7,096 nucleotides of DNA from positions 1 to 7,096 of the forward strand of contig JARRNO010000108.1 in the NCBI GenBank assembly GCA_037384885.1. Direction: 5' to 3'. Origin of the DNA: JARRNO01 sp037384885. Its GTDB lineage: Bacteria; Acidobacteriota; UBA4820; DSQY01. The translations under genes were made by a program, and so were the position numbers. Below, in pieces: positions 1 through 6,920 of this stretch (the stretch's first letter is position 1; each line of letters opens with the position of its first letter). The notes beneath the pieces are model-generated. The model was not told where the DNA came from and made no database searches. It was given only the letters and a program-made list of their open reading frames with translations.

Positions 1-948
1 GTTCCCGCCGGGATTCTGCTTCTTCTTGTGGTGACACCGCGGCTTTATGCAGCACCTTACCGCTTCCTGGTCCAAGACAATCCCTTCGCCTATCCCCCGC
101 CATCCGTACGGTACCTCCAGCACCATCTTCCCCCCCATCGGCGAGTGACCGCAGACTTCTGCCGCTATCGAGGCGGCAGGCTGTCGGGATACACGCTTCT
201 CTCACCGAACCAGGGCGTGGTCTGGGGGCTTCGCGATGCGCGCCTCTGCAACCCGTCATGGCTTTCAACCTACAGGGACCTCTCAAGATGGTGGACCGCG
301 ATCGACAACGGCTTTACCACCTCCTCCTTCTGCCTGGCCGGCGGACGGTTCCTGTCGTGGCTTGGGGTGTCCTACGTCGCCGTTCCGCACGGAGACGAAG
401 CCGGAAAGGGTATGACGCTGGTCTTCCGAGGCGATCCGGCGGACATCTGGAAAGTTGCTGGACATCCCTCCCGGGCCAGGATGGTCTATTCCTGGGTTCG
501 ATGCGACGACCCTTACCAGGCGGCGCGGCTTTCAAGGGAGGGGCTGACCCGTCCGCAAACGACATTCCGTCTGCCGGTGGGTGGTCTGGCCGGCAGCGGG
601 GCGCCTCCAAAACGGGTCCCCATCTGGAACATTCAATGGCTCGAAGACGGGATGGATACGGTCCGCCTCGAAGTTCGCACTTCCCAGGCGGGGCTGTTGT
701 TTCTTGCCGACAGCGACGCCCCCGGCTGGGGCGCCTCATTGGATGGACACCGCACCAGAATTTACCGGGCCATGGGAGCGTTTCGCGCCGTTCGCATTCC
801 CGCCGGCCGGCACCTGGTTCTCATGAAATACAGGGGGAACGGCTTCAGGACCGGGGCTCTATTGACGCTCTTGGCGATTCTCGCCCTGGTTGCCGCGCTG
901 GCCGGACCGCCGGTACGGCGAGCCATGCTCACGCGCCGGCGGGAGTGA
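1..948 (+). CDS. YfhO-like polytopic membrane protein, C-terminal part (5' truncated by window edge)
   Basis: The reading frame is open from base 1 to the TGA at 946-948, giving 315 residues, so the true start lies off the left edge. The fragment opens with the end of a hydrophobic segment (about residues 1-13). A long soluble region follows, probably extracytoplasmic, with a stretch near residues 70-95 (GLRDAR, then a Trp/Tyr-rich run) that resembles the Y-G-L-x-D-x-R-G-Y-x-P region of YfhO-family proteins. Residues 234-277 form the compact beta-rich tail typical of the family: a D-S-D-x-P-G-W-x-A-x-L-D-G motif (237-249), an I-Y-R-A strand (254-257), A-F-R-A-V (260-264), then P-A-G (267-269) and M-K-Y. 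A last membrane helix spans about 286-302 and an Arg-rich tail follows. Known relatives are large GT-C-like membrane proteins; Bacillus YfhO is linked to lipoteichoic acid glycosylation. The role here, envelope polysaccharide or lipid glycosylation, is inference, and no catalytic part is visible. It converges on the radical SAM gene. Confidence 0.8.
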   Translation, partial: VPAGILLLLVVTPRLYAAPYRFLVQDNPFAYPPPSVRYLQHHLPPHRRVTADFCRYRGGRLSGYTLLSPNQGVVWGLRDARLCNPSWLSTYRDLSRWWTAIDNGFTTSSFCLAGGRFLSWLGVSYVAVPHGDEAGKGMTLVFRGDPADIWKVAGHPSRARMVYSWVRCDDPYQAARLSREGLTRPQTTFRLPVGGLAGSGAPPKRVPIWNIQWLEDGMDTVRLEVRTSQAGLLFLADSDAPGWGASLDGHRTRIYRAMGAFRAVRIPAGRHLVLMKYRGNGFRTGALLTLLAILALVAALAGPPVRRAMLTRRRE

Positions 949-975
949 CGGCGGCGAGCGAGCGGTCAAGGGGCC

Positions 976-2715
976 TCAGGTTGGCGATCCCTGGCGAATG
1001 GAGAGGATCAGCTGGTCCATCATGTCTTCAAACCGGGAGAGGCTCTCTTCGGCGTAAGCCCTGAAGTCTCCATGGAGCTTGTTGTATTCGCGGCGGATTC
1101 GCGCCAGGACCGCGTCGCGGTACGCCGCCAGCTCCGCCGCTTTCTGCTCGAGGTCGGCGGCGTGAACGGCCGCCGCCTTTTCCCGGAAGGTGTCGGCCAG
1201 CCTGTCCAGCCGTTTCCTGAAATCGTCCACGGCCAGCACCCGGCGGGTCATCTTGAAGAAATGGTGTCCCTTGATCGCCATGGTCACCGATTCGGCAAGC
1301 AGCCGGGGCTTCATGAGAAAGGCGCGGATCAAGAACTGCCAGTAGCGCCAGCCGTAGCGTGAAAAGCTCTGAATGGAAAGCGACATAAAGAAGGCACGCA
1401 CCTCTTTGGGACGAACCCGGCGCGCGTAATGGCGGTTCGGTTTCAGGGTTTTGAGGTAAGCCAAGCAGCGCTCAAAGTACCGCTTCGGCCGGTAGATTTC
1501 GGAAATGACCGCCTTGTAGCCGTCCAGGAGCTGTTCCACATCCATTTTGGGCACATAGTTCAGGCGCAGTTCGAAGGTGTTGTTGCCGGAGGCCTCGCCC
1601 GTCAGACGGTCCTCGGCCGCCAGCCGCCTGTGGAGAGCCGACCCGGGAACGGCCGTCAACAGCCCCACCATGGCGGAGGGAATGGAGGCCTCCTGGATAA
1701 AGCGGATCTGGCGCTCGAAAATGTCCGGAGGATCGCTGTCGAAGCCCACGATGAAGCCTGAAGAAACCTCCAGGCCCGATTGCTGGATACGGCGGACGCA
1801 TTCGAAGAGGTCGGTCCGGACATTCTGCTGCTTGTGCACCAATTCCAGGGTTTTCTTGTCGGGCGTCTCGATCCCGAGAAAGACCATGTTGAACCCGGCG
1901 TTCACCATGCTGTCCATCAAGGCCTGATCTTCGCCCAGGCTGACGGTGGCTTCCGTAAACAGGGAAAAGGGGTAGCCGTGCCTCTTCTGCCAGTCCGCGG
2001 CGAGCGGCATGAGCGCCCGCACGTTTTTCTTGTTTCCGATGAAATTGTCGTCCACCACGAAGAGCGGGCCCCGGAATCCCGTGTTGTACAGAGCGTCCAT
2101 TTCATTGACGAACTGGTCCGGCCGCTTGGTGCGCGGATAGCGGCCGAAAAGCTCGGTGATGTCGCAGAATTCGCAGTTGTGGGGGCACCCTCTGGAAAAC
2201 TGGAGCGCCATGGCCGAATATGCCTTGAGATCGAGAAGGTCGAAGCGGGGGACAGGTGTCTGCGTGATGTCTGGGCGCGTGCTGTCACTGTAGAGGCGGC
2301 CGGCGCTCCCCTTCTGAAAATCTTCAAGAAAGGACGGCAGCGTCGTCTCCGCTTCGTTGAGCACAAAATGGTCCACTCCTCCGATCCGGTCGTGGCAGGC
2401 CGTGGGATAGGGGCCGCCCGCTACGAGAGGCTTCCCGTATTTCCGGCAGAGTTCGACGACGTTCTCAAAGGAGCGCCGCTGGATGATCATGGACGAGCAG
2501 AATACGACATCCGATTTTTGCACCGCTTCTTCCCGCAGGGGCGTCACGTTCATGTCGACCAGAGTAAGGTCATAGTCTCCGGGAAGCATGGCCGCGACGG
2601 TGATGAGCCCCAGGGGCGGGCTGGATGCTTTTTTCCCGATAAAGGGGAGTGCGTAGTTCATCCCCCAGAACGTGGGCGGAATTTCCGGATAAACAAGAAG
2701 GGCCTTGGTACCCAT
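976..2715 (-). CDS. B12-binding domain radical SAM protein with DUF4070-type C-terminus
   Basis: Complete 579-residue protein starting at ATG 2715-2713, supported by AGGAG seven bases upstream. Residues 1-140 form a cobalamin-binding-type Rossmann domain: L-L-V-Y-P near 6-10, P-P-L-G-L at 33-37, V-D-M-N at 53-56 and the G-G-P-Y-P loop at 100-104. The D-x-H-x-x-G histidine that ligates cobalt in methionine-synthase-type domains is absent; Asn follows D-M instead, as in many members of this class. The radical SAM core carries C177-x3-C181-x2-C184 for the [4Fe-4S] cluster, followed by the characteristic F-C-D-I-T-E-L-F-G-R segment. V-D-D-N-F-I-G-N (221-228) and G-I-E-T-P (281-285) are further core motifs. 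Residues about 360-500 match the DUF4070 region in position and style; the last 80 residues are charged and probably helical. The family includes the hopanoid C-2 methylase HpnP and many uncharacterised enzymes. No hopanoid gene is visible nearby, so the substrate is unknown. A radical C- or P-methylation or a rearrangement is the likely chemistry. Confidence 0.92.
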   Translation of the reverse strand: MGTKALLVYPEIPPTFWGMNYALPFIGKKASSPPLGLITVAAMLPGDYDLTLVDMNVTPLREEAVQKSDVVFCSSMIIQRRSFENVVELCRKYGKPLVAGGPYPTACHDRIGGVDHFVLNEAETTLPSFLEDFQKGSAGRLYSDSTRPDITQTPVPRFDLLDLKAYSAMALQFSRGCPHNCEFCDITELFGRYPRTKRPDQFVNEMDALYNTGFRGPLFVVDDNFIGNKKNVRALMPLAADWQKRHGYPFSLFTEATVSLGEDQALMDSMVNAGFNMVFLGIETPDKKTLELVHKQQNVRTDLFECVRRIQQSGLEVSSGFIVGFDSDPPDIFERQIRFIQEASIPSAMVGLLTAVPGSALHRRLAAEDRLTGEASGNNTFELRLNYVPKMDVEQLLDGYKAVISEIYRPKRYFERCLAYLKTLKPNRHYARRVRPKEVRAFFMSLSIQSFSRYGWRYWQFLIRAFLMKPRLLAESVTMAIKGHHFFKMTRRVLAVDDFRKRLDRLADTFREKAAAVHAADLEQKAAELAAYRDAVLARIRREYNKLHGDFRAYAEESLSRFEDMMDQLILSIRQGSPT

Positions 2716-2722
2716 GGTCTAA

Positions 2723-2727
2723 CTCCT
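2723..2727 (-). promoter_or_regulatory. Ribosome binding site of the radical SAM gene
   Basis: On the minus strand AGGAG lies seven bases before ATG 2715-2713, a near-ideal Shine-Dalgarno spacing. This fixes the start of the radical SAM gene. Confidence 0.75.
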
Positions 2728-2877
2728 GAAGCCGTCTACAGTCTTAAATATGGGGCCGCTCGTCTTATAGCGCAAGGGCCGGGACGCTGAATTCGAAAGG
2801 GAGTGTGACCTTTCGATGCGGTCACTGCCGGTGGAGCGCGGACGGGCGCCGGCGGCCAAAGATATGAGCGGCTTGTC

Positions 2878-2906
2878 CCGGCGGGAACGGTCTTTGCCCG
2901 CACCGG
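2878..2906. repeat. Imperfect inverted repeat (possible hairpin)
   Basis: CCGGCGGG at 2878-2885 pairs with CCCG (2897-2900) plus CCGG (2903-2906). This gives an eight-base-pair GC-rich stem with a two-base bulge and an 11-base loop. No T-run follows on either strand, so it does not look like an intrinsic terminator. If the radical SAM transcript started upstream it would lie in its leader. In DNA this GC-rich such a stem can arise by chance. Confidence 0.35.
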
Positions 2907-3119
2907 CGATCGGCTCTTGCGCCCGCCGATTTCCCATCTCTAAGACTTCAAGGGCTTCCAACAGAGTTCCCGGCCGCCGTGCGGGACAGGGCCGCCAGAG
3001 CAAGAACATCGGGAAGGCGGGAGGTTCATCCGGACGGACCGGCGCAGGCAGTACTTGTCATTCCCGGTTGCTTCTTTAGGAATGCTTGTGGTCTCTCTCC
3101 GCGTCCGATTTTCGCCGTT

Positions 3120-5096
3120 CTAGATCCTTCGTTTCCCGGATAACATTTCCCCAAAGAGTCTCCGATGCTCTTCGCTCCCCATAACGGCGACCCGGTCGCC
3201 GGGCATGAGGGTAAAATTCGCCTCGGGGTTGGCGCTCAGACGGCCACCGCGAATGACCCCGACAACGGAGGCTCCCGTCTTCTCGCGGATACGGCTCTCT
3301 GCGATGGACTTTCCAGCCACGCTTGCGCCGGGGGACAGGAGAATCCATTCCAGGGCGAAGTCTTGTTCGGCGCTCCTGAGGTCGGACAGCAACCGGTACT
3401 CTTCGGTTTCGTCGAAATATTGTGCGTAGAGATCCCGCCGCACCGAATCGGTGTAGCGCTGCACTTCCGCCGCGGCAATCCCCAGGCTCAGCAGCGACTG
3501 TCGCGTCATTTCCAAGCCCGCCTCGAATTCCGGGAGCACCACCTCGGATACTCCCAGCTTCTTGAACAGGTCCAGGTAATCCTCGGCCGGAGACCGGGCT
3601 ACGATATCCAGGCGGGGGTTGAGGCCCCTGGCGGCGACAATCGCCGACCGGGCCGCCACGAAACTAGGAAGAGTCACGATCATCAACGAAGCGTTTTGCG
3701 CGGCGGCCGCCTCCAAAACGGTGTCCTGGCCGGCGTCTCCGTAAACCGCCGCCATACCGGCCTTCTTCGCCTCTTCAAAGCGCCGGTGGTCCAGATCCAC
3801 CAAGGAAAAGGGCATTCCAAGATGCTTCAAGACCCGCGCGATATGAAAGCCCACGCGCCCGGCGCCGATAATAACGACGTGACCCACAAGCCCTTCCCTG
3901 GGAATATTGACCGATTCGAGCCCCTCTCGGCCGAAGCGTCTTTTTTTCAAAGCATAAAGACCGGCCGCGCGCTCGGAAACAAACGGCGTCAGAATCATGG
4001 TCAGGATGGCAGTGTTCAGCACCAGGGCATACAGATCTTCCCCGATCGACTGTGTCGAAAGCCCCAGCCTGGCCAGTACCAGGGAAAATTCTCCAACCTG
4101 GAAGAGCCCCAGGCCCACCGCGAGCGGAATGATGTTCCCATACCCGAAAAGTCGTGTAATCGCCGCGAAAATCACGCCCTTTCCGATCCCGACTGCTGCG
4201 ACAACCACCGCTACCTGCTTGAAATGAACAAGAAGGTAGGACGGGTCGAGGAGCATTCCCACCGACGTAAAGAAGAGCAGGCCGAAGAGATCGCGAAGCG
4301 GGATAATATCGCCAAGGGCCTGGTGGCCGAAGTCCGACTCGCTGAGCACCATCCCGGCAACGAAGGCGCCAAAAGCGAACGACAACCCAGCCAAATGCGT
4401 CAGATAGCCAATGCCCAGGCCCACCGCTGTAATGGCAAGCAGGAACAGTTCGCGGGATCCGAGACGGGCGATATGGGTCATCAAACCGGGAAGTAGCTTG
4501 GTTCCAACCAGGATCATCGCCGCAATGAAAACGGCGGCCTTGATGGCGGCCATGCCCAGCGCCGGCAGGCCTAACGAGGGATTGTCGAGCTTGGGGAGAA
4601 TGATCATCATGGGAACGACGGCGAGGTCCTGGACAATGAGCATGCCGATCATGACTCTGCTGGAGAGCGTGCCCAGCCAGCCCTGTTTCATCAGGGTCTT
4701 GAGAATCACCATGGTGCTGGAAAGGGCGATGAGAGCCCCCAGCCAGAGGGAGGTATTCCAGTCCCAGCCCATCAGCCGGCCGATACCATAGCCGAGCCCG
4801 ATCGTCAGAAGCATTTGAATGGGGGCGCCTGCCAGCGCCACGTGCTTGACCGGCTTAAGGTCCTTCAGCGAGAACTGGAGGCCGAGGGCGAAGAGCAGGA
4901 GCGCGACTCCGATTTCAGCAAGAAGTTCGATCTCGTGGGCGTTTGTGATCATACCCACCGCATGGGGCCCCAGGATCACGCCCGCAGCGATGTAGCCGAG
5001 AAGAAGGGGTTGGCCGAGGCGGTGCGCCAAAAGTCCGCAAAAAAATGCGGCGACGATCAGCAGTATGATATCGGCCGCAATCCCCATCGATCCCAT
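3120..5096 (-). CDS. CPA2-family monovalent cation:proton antiporter with RCK domains (KefB/KefC/YbaL-like)
   Basis: Up to 658 residues, ending at TAG (3122-3120). Residues about 5-380 are a Na+/H+-exchanger-type membrane domain with roughly 12-13 helices. It carries the G-Q-P-x-L-L-G-Y-x-x-A-G-x-x-L-G-P motif (28-44), L-L-F-x-L-G-L-x-F (67-75), S-S-T (126-128), V-Q-D (155-157) and F-F-x-S-V-G-M (275-281). The Gln-Asp pair at 156-157, where electrogenic Na+ exchangers have Asp-Asp, points to K+/H+ exchange by family knowledge. A cytoplasmic RCK_N Rossmann domain (about 403-520) shows G-A-G-R-V-G (411-416) and the ribose-binding acid D434, so NAD(H) or nucleotide gating is likely. RCK_C follows at about 580-655. 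The length slightly exceeds that of E. coli KefC (620). No KefG/KefF-like quinone reductase subunit is adjacent, so glutathione gating is not supported. Start: a GAGGG lies directly against the first ATG (5096) but nine bases before a second in-frame ATG (Met4, 5087), which may be the real start. Probable role: pH, K+ or electrophile-stress homeostasis in the inner membrane. Confidence 0.93.
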   Translation of the reverse strand: MGSMGIAADIILLIVAAFFCGLLAHRLGQPLLLGYIAAGVILGPHAVGMITNAHEIELLAEIGVALLLFALGLQFSLKDLKPVKHVALAGAPIQMLLTIGLGYGIGRLMGWDWNTSLWLGALIALSSTMVILKTLMKQGWLGTLSSRVMIGMLIVQDLAVVPMMIILPKLDNPSLGLPALGMAAIKAAVFIAAMILVGTKLLPGLMTHIARLGSRELFLLAITAVGLGIGYLTHLAGLSFAFGAFVAGMVLSESDFGHQALGDIIPLRDLFGLLFFTSVGMLLDPSYLLVHFKQVAVVVAAVGIGKGVIFAAITRLFGYGNIIPLAVGLGLFQVGEFSLVLARLGLSTQSIGEDLYALVLNTAILTMILTPFVSERAAGLYALKKRRFGREGLESVNIPREGLVGHVVIIGAGRVGFHIARVLKHLGMPFSLVDLDHRRFEEAKKAGMAAVYGDAGQDTVLEAAAAQNASLMIVTLPSFVAARSAIVAARGLNPRLDIVARSPAEDYLDLFKKLGVSEVVLPEFEAGLEMTRQSLLSLGIAAAEVQRYTDSVRRDLYAQYFDETEEYRLLSDLRSAEQDFALEWILLSPGASVAGKSIAESRIREKTGASVVGVIRGGRLSANPEANFTLMPGDRVAVMGSEEHRRLFGEMLSGKRRI

Positions 5097-5183
5097 CCCT
5101 CACCCGTGTGGAGGCCGGAAACCATCCCGCGAGACGGCGGTGCGGCATTTTGTCCGCTCCGTCTCTTCAATATCTTGTTAGCT

Positions 5184-5212
5184 AATATAGGGTGAGGCTG
5201 CAGCCTCGGCAA
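5184..5212 (-). promoter_or_regulatory. Putative sigma70 promoter of the antiporter gene, palindrome in the spacer
   Basis: On the minus strand a -35 TTGCCG (5212-5207, four of six matches to TTGACA) is followed after exactly 17 bases by a -10 TATATT (5189-5184, five of six). Transcription would start near 5177 and leave an 80-90 base leader before the antiporter. Its placement upstream of the only minus-strand gene in reach, and the local AT-rich patch in GC-rich DNA, support the call. Confidence 0.5.
5194..5207. promoter_or_regulatory. Perfect 14-base palindrome, candidate operator
   Basis: GAGGCTGCAGCCTC reads identically on both strands. It fills most of the spacer between the putative -35 and -10 boxes of the antiporter promoter, a classic position for a dimeric repressor or for a MerR-type activator. 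No regulator gene is visible in the window. Binding is inference; the symmetry and its position are directly visible. Confidence 0.4.
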
Positions 5213-5413
5213 CGCGGCTCCCATGCAATTCCGGGGCCCTCCCGAAAGGATCCTGCGCCATTGCGAAATCCGCCCATGGGCGATAGTCTATTTCCATGTT
5301 CTTCCATCCTCTTCTATGAATCAGGTCCACCAGTTGCCAGAAATTGTGGGCGCGCCCGGCGTGTTCCAGAAGCGAAGCAGCTGCGGTGAAGGGAAACAGG
5401 TCTTTCAAACGGA

Positions 5414-5418
5414 AAGGA
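5414..5418 (+). promoter_or_regulatory. Ribosome binding site of doxX
   Basis: AAGGA lies nine bases before ATG 5428. It favours this start over the open in-frame extension upstream (from about 5344), whose Arg/Ser-rich sequence is unlike a DoxX N-terminus. Confidence 0.65.
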
Positions 5419-5427
5419 CGGTGCGGA

Positions 5428-5880
5428 ATGGCAAAGAGAACGCTGGGATCCAAGCTGATGACGGGAACGAACTCGGGGTTCCTCAGCTTCAGCCTCCTAA
5501 TCATCCGGTGGGCGGTGGGGATCATCCTGTTCGTCGTCGGATCGGGCAAGGTGCTGGGATGGTTCGGCGGCCAGGGCATGGCGGCGACTGTCCACAATTT
5601 TGCCAGGATGGGTTTTTCCGCCCCGCTCGTTTACCTCAGCAGCTTCACGGAATTCATCGGGGGCGGCCTTCTCGTTCTCGGGTTCCTCACCCGCCCCGCC
5701 GCCGTCGCCGTCACGATCAACATGTTTGTGGCGACAATGACCATGATGCCCCGCGGATTCTTCAGGGGTGGGGCAGCCTATCCCTTCATGCTGCTCGTCT
5801 GCGCGCTCGTGATCCTGCTGGCAGGGCCCATGTCCTGCAGCGTCGATGCGCTGGTGTTCGGGTACACCAAAGGCCGCTAG
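5428..5880 (+). CDS. DoxX family membrane protein
   Basis: A 150-residue protein from ATG 5428 to TAG 5880, the usual DoxX length. Four hydrophobic segments are visible at about residues 20-40, 65-87, 90-107 and 118-134. The first ends in the family signature around V-G-S-G-K-V-L-G-W-F-G-G-Q-G (37-50). The second has T-E-F-I-G-G-G-L-L-V-L-G-F-L-T-R (74-89). The C-terminal A-G-P-x-x-x-S-V-D-A-L (132-142) matches the G-P-G-x-x-S-L-D-A-x-L tail of DoxX proteins. The family is named after a subunit of the archaeal Acidianus thiosulfate:quinone oxidoreductase, but most bacterial members are uncharacterised inner-membrane proteins. Some are tied to thiol or oxidative-stress handling. No partner oxidoreductase is adjacent, so a specific role cannot be given. 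It is transcribed divergently from the antiporter and convergently with the O-methyltransferase, 34 bases apart. Cys137 is the only cysteine. Confidence 0.88.
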   Translation: MAKRTLGSKLMTGTNSGFLSFSLLIIRWAVGIILFVVGSGKVLGWFGGQGMAATVHNFARMGFSAPLVYLSSFTEFIGGGLLVLGFLTRPAAVAVTINMFVATMTMMPRGFFRGGAAYPFMLLVCALVILLAGPMSCSVDALVFGYTKGR

Positions 5881-5914
5881 CAGGCGCGGGAGGTCGACAA
5901 ATTCCGGATGTTCA

Positions 5915-6913
5915 TCAGGAGACGGTCCCCTGGATGACACCCGAATTGTGGGCGCCCGGAAGTTCGAGCCGCCGGATGTCCCGGATCCCCTCTGACTCCA
6001 TCATCCCGGCGATCTGCTCGCCGGAATAGGCCTGCCCGGCGTCCGTGCCCAAAAGCATGTTCAGCGAAAAGAGGGCGGGGTGGAGCGGCCCGTCCATCGC
6101 GTCGTCGAGGATAAACTCGTGAATCATGACCGTTCCGCCGGACTCCACCGCGCCGGCGGCCTTCCGGATGATCTTCCGGCAGCCGTCCGGGTTTTCGGAA
6201 TGGAGGATCTGCGATAACCAGGCCGCGTCGAATCCATCCGGGACGCTGTCTTCCAGGTAGTTGCCTCCGATAAAATCCACACGGTCCGAGACGCCGAAAC
6301 GGGCCACCGTCTTTTCGGCGAAGGGGCGGCTCGTGGGCAGATCGTAAATCGACGCCTTCAATCCGGGGTTGTGCAAACAGAACTGGATGGCGTATGTGCC
6401 CGGCCCGCCGCCGAAATCCAGCAGCCGCTTCCGTCCTGAAAGGTCGATATCGGGCACGATCTTAGGCGCCAGGTTGATGGCGATGTTGAACATGCCCATG
6501 AGGAAATGCTCGCGCCTTTCAGCGTCCTCGAAGGATGCCCGCTCGCGCAACGGCGCTCCCTTCGCCACCGCTTCGTCGAGACGCGCCCAGGCCGGCATGA
6601 GGTCCCGGTGGTGCTGGATCATAAACCCGATGTAGCGGTCGGAGTCCCTGGATAGAAACTCCAAGGCTTCTTTGCCTGCGGTGTAGGTCTTCCCGGCTTT
6701 GGCGAGAAGCTTCATGGCCGACAGGGCGTTGAGCAGCATGCCGAGCGCGCGCTTGTCGGCACGGATCTTCTGGGCAAGATCTCCAGCGGTCAGGCTGTTC
6801 TTTCCGATCGCGGTGAAGACGTCCAGCTTCACGGCCGCGTGCAGCGCACACGTTTCCCAGTAGCTTCCGGAAAGTTCCATCAATGTTCCGGCGTTCCATT
6901 CTCGTGTCTTCAT
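5915..6913 (-). CDS. SAM-dependent O-methyltransferase (CrtF/COMT-like family 2)
   Basis: A 332-residue protein from ATG 6913-6911 to TGA 5917-5915, the usual size for class-II O-methyltransferases. Residues about 10-90 form the helical winged-helix dimerisation domain (Y-W-E-T-C-A-L-H-A-A-V-K-L-D-V-F near 18-33, then L-L-N-A-L-S-A-M-K-L-L at 60-70). The catalytic domain (about 130-325) has the SAM-binding loop D-F-G-G-G-P-G (166-172), the ribose-binding acid in Y-D-L-P (D191), and D-F-I-G-G-N-Y-L (213-220). H238 in L-S-Q-I-L-H-S aligns with the general-base His of plant COMT (W-x-x-H-D-W). A conserved M-I-H-E-F strand follows at 263-267. Relatives methylate hydroxyl groups of carotenoids (CrtF), polyketides and phenolics, or act in bacteriochlorophyll synthesis (BchU, at carbon). 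No pigment or polyketide gene is visible here, so the substrate is unknown. It is preceded by a strong ribosome binding site and an unusual repeat-bearing leader. Confidence 0.9.
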   Translation of the reverse strand: MKTREWNAGTLMELSGSYWETCALHAAVKLDVFTAIGKNSLTAGDLAQKIRADKRALGMLLNALSAMKLLAKAGKTYTAGKEALEFLSRDSDRYIGFMIQHHRDLMPAWARLDEAVAKGAPLRERASFEDAERREHFLMGMFNIAINLAPKIVPDIDLSGRKRLLDFGGGPGTYAIQFCLHNPGLKASIYDLPTSRPFAEKTVARFGVSDRVDFIGGNYLEDSVPDGFDAAWLSQILHSENPDGCRKIIRKAAGAVESGGTVMIHEFILDDAMDGPLHPALFSLNMLLGTDAGQAYSGEQIAGMMESEGIRDIRRLELPGAHNSGVIQGTVS

Positions 6914-6920
6914 AGATGAA

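Larger units (their letters stand above)
2716..3119. other. 404-base intergenic region, no convincing gene
   Basis: This gap separates the end of the antiporter gene from the start of the radical SAM gene, both on the minus strand. Open frames on either strand here (for example minus 2719-3009 and plus 2816-3079) are rich in Arg, Ser, Pro and Gly, lack a ribosome binding site and resemble no family I know. On the minus strand a TATAAG (2764-2769) could serve as a -10 box for the radical SAM gene, but no good -35 lies 16-18 bases upstream. An imperfect hairpin is visible at 2878-2906. No hairpin followed by a T-run follows the antiporter stop, so I cannot mark an intrinsic terminator. Confidence 0.5.
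5097..5427. other. 331-base divergent intergenic region between the antiporter and doxX
   Basis: It holds the antiporter promoter and palindrome (5184-5212) and the doxX ribosome binding site near its right end. A minus-strand frame at 5178-5297 could encode 39 residues (M-E-I-D-Y-R-P-W start), preceded by purine-rich sequence containing GGA. The same frame stays open further upstream past 5410 with a fairly protein-like composition (W, H, N and L mixed). It matches no family I recognise, so I do not annotate it as a gene. I see no clear promoter for doxX and no terminator. Confidence 0.45.

Noticed and set aside
258..1064. Plus-strand 268-codon frame overlapping the YfhO-like gene and the end of the radical SAM gene
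   Set aside because: It is Arg/Gly/Ser rich, covers two supported genes in other frames and has no family resemblance.
1780..2790. Plus-strand 336-codon open frame opposite the radical SAM gene
   Set aside because: It lies almost wholly antisense to a gene with clear family motifs. Its composition (His, Val, Gly and Arg rich, no domain) is typical of a mirror frame in GC-rich DNA, and no ribosome binding site fits.
2719..3009. Minus-strand 96-codon frame ending four bases before the radical SAM start
   Set aside because: The position suggested a coupled small gene, but there is no ribosome binding site, the composition is low-quality Arg/Ser/Pro rich, and the ribosome binding site of the next gene lies inside it.
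3061..3119. Possible terminator after the antiporter (CATTCC/GGAATG inverted repeat)
   Set aside because: The six-base-pair stem has a 14-base loop, is not GC-rich and has no following T-run, so it is not a convincing intrinsic terminator.
3165..4496. Plus-strand 443-codon open frame opposite the antiporter
   Set aside because: It is antisense to the well-supported antiporter, and it is rich in Gln, Arg, His and Gly, as expected of the complement of membrane-helix codons. There is no recognisable fold.
5348..5357. Ten-base palindrome GGGCGCGCCC upstream of doxX
   Set aside because: A short all-GC palindrome is expected by chance in this composition, and it has no positional link to a promoter.
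5881..5914. Terminator between doxX and the O-methyltransferase
   Set aside because: No stable stem followed by a T-run is visible on either strand in this short gap.
5223..6029. Plus-strand 268-codon frame overlapping doxX
   Set aside because: It runs out of frame through doxX, and in that part it is His/Arg/Gly rich. The DoxX frame carries the membrane helices and family motifs.
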